Below are positions 62,003 to 64,000 of a stretch of DNA of 64,000 nucleotides, piece by piece. Within the stretch, counting starts at the first letter, position 1. The number at the start of each line of letters is the position of its first letter. The DNA is from Caballeronia glebae (GTDB lineage: Bacteria; Pseudomonadota; Gammaproteobacteria; Burkholderiales; Burkholderiaceae): contig NZ_FCOJ02000033.1 of the NCBI RefSeq assembly GCF_001545035.1, forward strand, positions 1 to 64,000, given 5' to 3'. The notes below the pieces were generated by a model. That model was not told where the DNA came from, did no database searches, and saw only the letters and a program-made list of their open reading frames with translations. Both the position numbers and the translations under genes were made by a program.

Positions 62003-62643
62003 GACAGTCTCCTGCGGTCATGGTGGCGCACCCACTGCGAAAGCGGGAAGCACACGACGAAATAGATGAGTGCGACGAGTCCGTAAATCTCGACCGGCTT
62101 GCCGATGCGATCGACGATCGCCTGGCCGCCGTGCATCAGTTCGGACATGCCGATCATGCTGACGATCGACGTGTCCTTGATCAGCGAAAGATATTGTCCG
62201 ATGAGCGGCGGCAGCACGATCCTGCCGGTCTGCGGCAACGCGACGAACGCGAAAGCCTGCGTGCGCGACATACCGAGAATCTGCGAGACTTCCCACTGGC
62301 CCTTCGGCACCGCTTCGATCCCGGCGCGGAATACTTCGGCGATATACGCGCCCTGATAGACGCTCAGGCCGATCACGCCGGCGGCGAACACATCGATCGC
62401 ATAGCCGAAGTACGAGACGCCGAAGTAGATGAACATCAGCGTGATCAGCACGGGCGTGCCGCGAAACAACTCGGTATAGAGTCGCGCGATCCGGTCGGTG
62501 CCCCACGGCCCGAACGATCGCAACACGGCGGCAAAGAGGCCGATCAGCGTGCCGCCGACGATCGATGCGATGGACAGCAGCAACGTCGTCACCAGACCTT
62601 GCAGCAGGACCGACAGACTGGTTCTCAGCAATTCAATTGACAT
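61999..62643 (-). CDS. polar amino-acid ABC transporter permease 1
   Basis: This 214-residue HisM/GlnP-type permease has about five hydrophobic segments and the loop YIAEVFRAGIEAVPKGQWEV, with its EAA-like motif LGMSRTQAFAFVALPQ. It opens with LLRTSLSVLLQGLVTTLLLS. It is translationally coupled to the ATPase gene and lies 21 bases after the second permease gene. Confidence 0.9.
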   Translation of the reverse strand: MSIELLRTSLSVLLQGLVTTLLLSIASIVGGTLIGLFAAVLRSFGPWGTDRIARLYTELFRGTPVLITLMFIYFGVSYFGYAIDVFAAGVIGLSVYQGAYIAEVFRAGIEAVPKGQWEVSQILGMSRTQAFAFVALPQTGRIVLPPLIGQYLSLIKDTSIVSMIGMSELMHGGQAIVDRIGKPVEIYGLVALIYFVVCFPLSQWVRHHDRRRLS

Positions 62644-62664
62644 GATCCGACTCCGGTTCGGGCA

Positions 62665-63381
62665 TCAGGCGCGATTGGCGCGGCGCAACGCGAAACCGCC
62701 GAAGCGTGCGCGCGGCCGGACGATCAGAGGCGGATGAAACATGCGCGCGCCGAGCTGGCCCGCGATCCACGAGAGCACGTTGCTCAGCACCAGATACGCG
62801 ACGAGCACGACCGAGAACGTCTGGATGTAAAGCAGCGTGCGCGCGTTGACGACGGTCGCGGTGCCCGTCAGTTCGGGCAGAGCGATCGCGGACAACAACG
62901 ACGTGCCGAGCAATAGCTGAATTAGATAGTTGACGATCGCCGGATAGACCGCGCGCGCGGCCTGCGGCAATACGATCTCGGTGAAGATCTGTCCGCGTTC
63001 GAGGCCGAGAATGCCCGCGGCTTCGAGCTGCCCGCGCGGCACCGACTGAATGCCCGCGCGAAACACTTCCGACAGATACGCGCCGACGTTGAGACCGAGC
63101 GCGATCACGCCGGCCCAGTACGCATCGAGAGAAATGCCCGCCGACGGCAAGCCGAAGAACACGATGAATATCTGCAGGAGAACCGGCGTATTGCGGATGA
63201 CTTCGACATAGGCCCGCGCGATGAACCGGATCGCGGCCAGCGGCGACATGCTCGCCAGCGCCGCCAGCAAACCGAGCAACACCGACAACACGAACGCGAG
63301 AAGCGTCACCTGCAGCGTCAGCCAGCCGGCTTTCAGGAACTCGGGGACATAGCCCCACAAGGTCAGCCACTCGTAGCTCAT
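62665..63381 (-). CDS. polar amino-acid ABC transporter permease 2
   Basis: This 238-residue HisQ/GlnP-type permease starts MSYEWLTLWGYVPEFLKAGW. It has the family loop YLSEVFRAGIQSVPRGQLEA, followed by GILGLERGQIFTEIVLPQA. About five transmembrane segments and a basic C-terminal tail are seen. With permease 1 it forms the heterodimeric membrane channel. The binding-protein gene ends 51 bases upstream. Confidence 0.9.
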   Translation of the reverse strand: MSYEWLTLWGYVPEFLKAGWLTLQVTLLAFVLSVLLGLLAALASMSPLAAIRFIARAYVEVIRNTPVLLQIFIVFFGLPSAGISLDAYWAGVIALGLNVGAYLSEVFRAGIQSVPRGQLEAAGILGLERGQIFTEIVLPQAARAVYPAIVNYLIQLLLGTSLLSAIALPELTGTATVVNARTLLYIQTFSVVLVAYLVLSNVLSWIAGQLGARMFHPPLIVRPRARFGGFALRRANRA

Positions 63382-63432
63382 TTGAGCCTCCGCATCGTTC
63401 CGGTCTCAAGCGATATCGACATCACGTCTTCC

Positions 63433-64000
63433 TCAGAACGGCGGGTTGAGCGGGAAGTGCGGATCGGTGCCGAACCACTTCTTGTAGAGCTGGGCGTTGA
63501 GCTTCGACGCGTTGATGTTGAAGAGGAACAGGTTCAGATAGTTGAGCCACGCCTGATCGCCGGCCTTCACACCGAAGGCGTTGTATTCGAGTGGCACGAG
63601 TGCTTCGTTCGTGACGGTCAGTTCGGGATCGAGCTTCGCCTGATACGCGAGGAAGTTGTTGTCCTCGATCATCGCGTCCGCCTGACCTTGCTTGACGGCC
63701 AGGATCGCGGCCTGCGAGCTGTCGTATTCCTGGATCTTGATCGGGATGTTCAGCGAGCGGACCTCATCGCCGTTGGTCGAGCCCTTCACGGTCGCGATCG
63801 TGCGGTTGCCCATGTCCTTGACGGACTGAATGCCGCTGCTCTTCTTGACCAGCAGCGCCTCGCTCGCGACGACATACGGCGTCGTGAATTCGATGACTTT
63901 CGCGCGCTCCAGGTTGCGCGTGAAGTTGCAGAACACGACGTCGACCTTGCTCGTCTGCAGGTTCGGAATGCGGTTCGCGCTCGTCGTGTTCACCACTTCG
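63433..64000 (-). CDS. amino-acid ABC transporter substrate-binding protein (5' end beyond the window)
   Basis: Only the C-terminal part (about 189 residues) lies in the window. Landmarks of bacterial solute-binding family 3 are VDVVFCNFTRNLERAKVIEF and VVASEALLVKKSSGIQSVKD, then AMIEDNNFLAYQAKLDPELT. The ligand is probably a polar amino acid. It is the first gene of the operon SBP, permease 2, permease 1, ATPase, IclR. The signal peptide is not visible here. Confidence 0.88.
   Translation of the reverse strand, partial: EVVNTTSANRIPNLQTSKVDVVFCNFTRNLERAKVIEFTTPYVVASEALLVKKSSGIQSVKDMGNRTIATVKGSTNGDEVRSLNIPIKIQEYDSSQAAILAVKQGQADAMIEDNNFLAYQAKLDPELTVTNEALVPLEYNAFGVKAGDQAWLNYLNLFLFNINASKLNAQLYKKWFGTDPHFPLNPPF

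Noticed and set aside
1..64000. CRISPR arrays, rRNA, tRNA, prophage or complete insertion sequences
   Set aside because: No regularly spaced repeats, cloverleaf sequences, phage structural genes or full transposases were seen by eye; a dedicated scan was not possible.

Overview
The window is one high-GC stretch of about 64 kb. It shows typical Burkholderiaceae traits: Tat-type ABC binding proteins, several GlxA/AraC/IclR regulators, frequent ATGA or GTGA overlaps, an Hfq paralogue and heavy GC codon bias. The protein types look most like Caballeronia/Paraburkholderia. That assignment comes from recognition of families, not from a search. I see no rRNA, tRNA, CRISPR array or phage. The mix of catabolic operons, regulators and gene remnants suggests an accessory part of a secondary chromosome or megaplasmid.

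Layout. 1-1 kb: an orphan perfect FNR/ANR box and the 3' stub of a zinc alcohol dehydrogenase. 1-7.4 kb: two large PAS-type hybrid histidine kinases around a divergent promoter, with a single-domain response regulator. 7.4-10.2 kb: a nitrilase and carbonic anhydrase pair facing a divergent GlxA-type regulator. 11.3-31 kb: a dense organosulfur region. It holds two SsuABC-like transporters, two flavin (LLM) monooxygenases, three complete DszC/SfnB-like acyl-CoA-dehydrogenase-fold flavoproteins plus one broken copy, an SsuE-like FMN reductase, MetQ, a YeiH-type exporter coupled to a small Cys-rich protein, a CmcJ-like oxygenase, DUF3088 and an AhpD-like protein. Remnants of a DppC permease and of a flavin monooxygenase lie between them. 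31.2-34.1 kb: a family 2A encapsulin shell gene followed by its cysteine desulfurase cargo with a 250-residue disordered N-terminus. 34.3-37.3 kb: an MFS transporter overlapping a CadC-like TPR regulator. 37.8-46.7 kb: a secreted protein, a sedolisin (S53) peptidase, a CDF metal exporter, an aldo-keto reductase, an orphan sugar-binding protein, and DUF1479 with a divergent AraC regulator. 47.4-49.1 kb: a hipBA module with palindromic operators. 49.6-50.5 kb: an FkbM methyltransferase in lower-GC DNA. 50.6-57.5 kb: a five-gene run (alkylsulfatase, unknown protein, membrane protein, adenylate cyclase/AAA/TPR protein, membrane protein). 57.9-60.5 kb: an SDR, an Hfq paralogue and broken fragments (TolC-type efflux protein, IS3-like zipper). 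60.5-64 kb: an IclR regulator and a polar amino-acid ABC transporter that runs off the window.

Functional reading. The central theme is scavenging sulfur from sulfonates, sulfones and sulfate esters. Uptake (Ssu, MetQ) feeds FMNH2-dependent C-S cleavage (LLM plus DszC-like enzymes, with reduced flavin from the SsuE-like reductase). Sulfite or sulfate overflow could leave through YeiH. The encapsulin-cysteine desulfurase pair next to this region is a candidate sulfur-handling compartment downstream of cysteine. A weak shared motif (CTTCYRATAA) lies upstream of several of these units, including the encapsulin, and may mark common sulfur control. The alkylsulfatase operon at 50-57 kb is a second sulfur-related unit, here coupled to a cAMP-type signalling protein.
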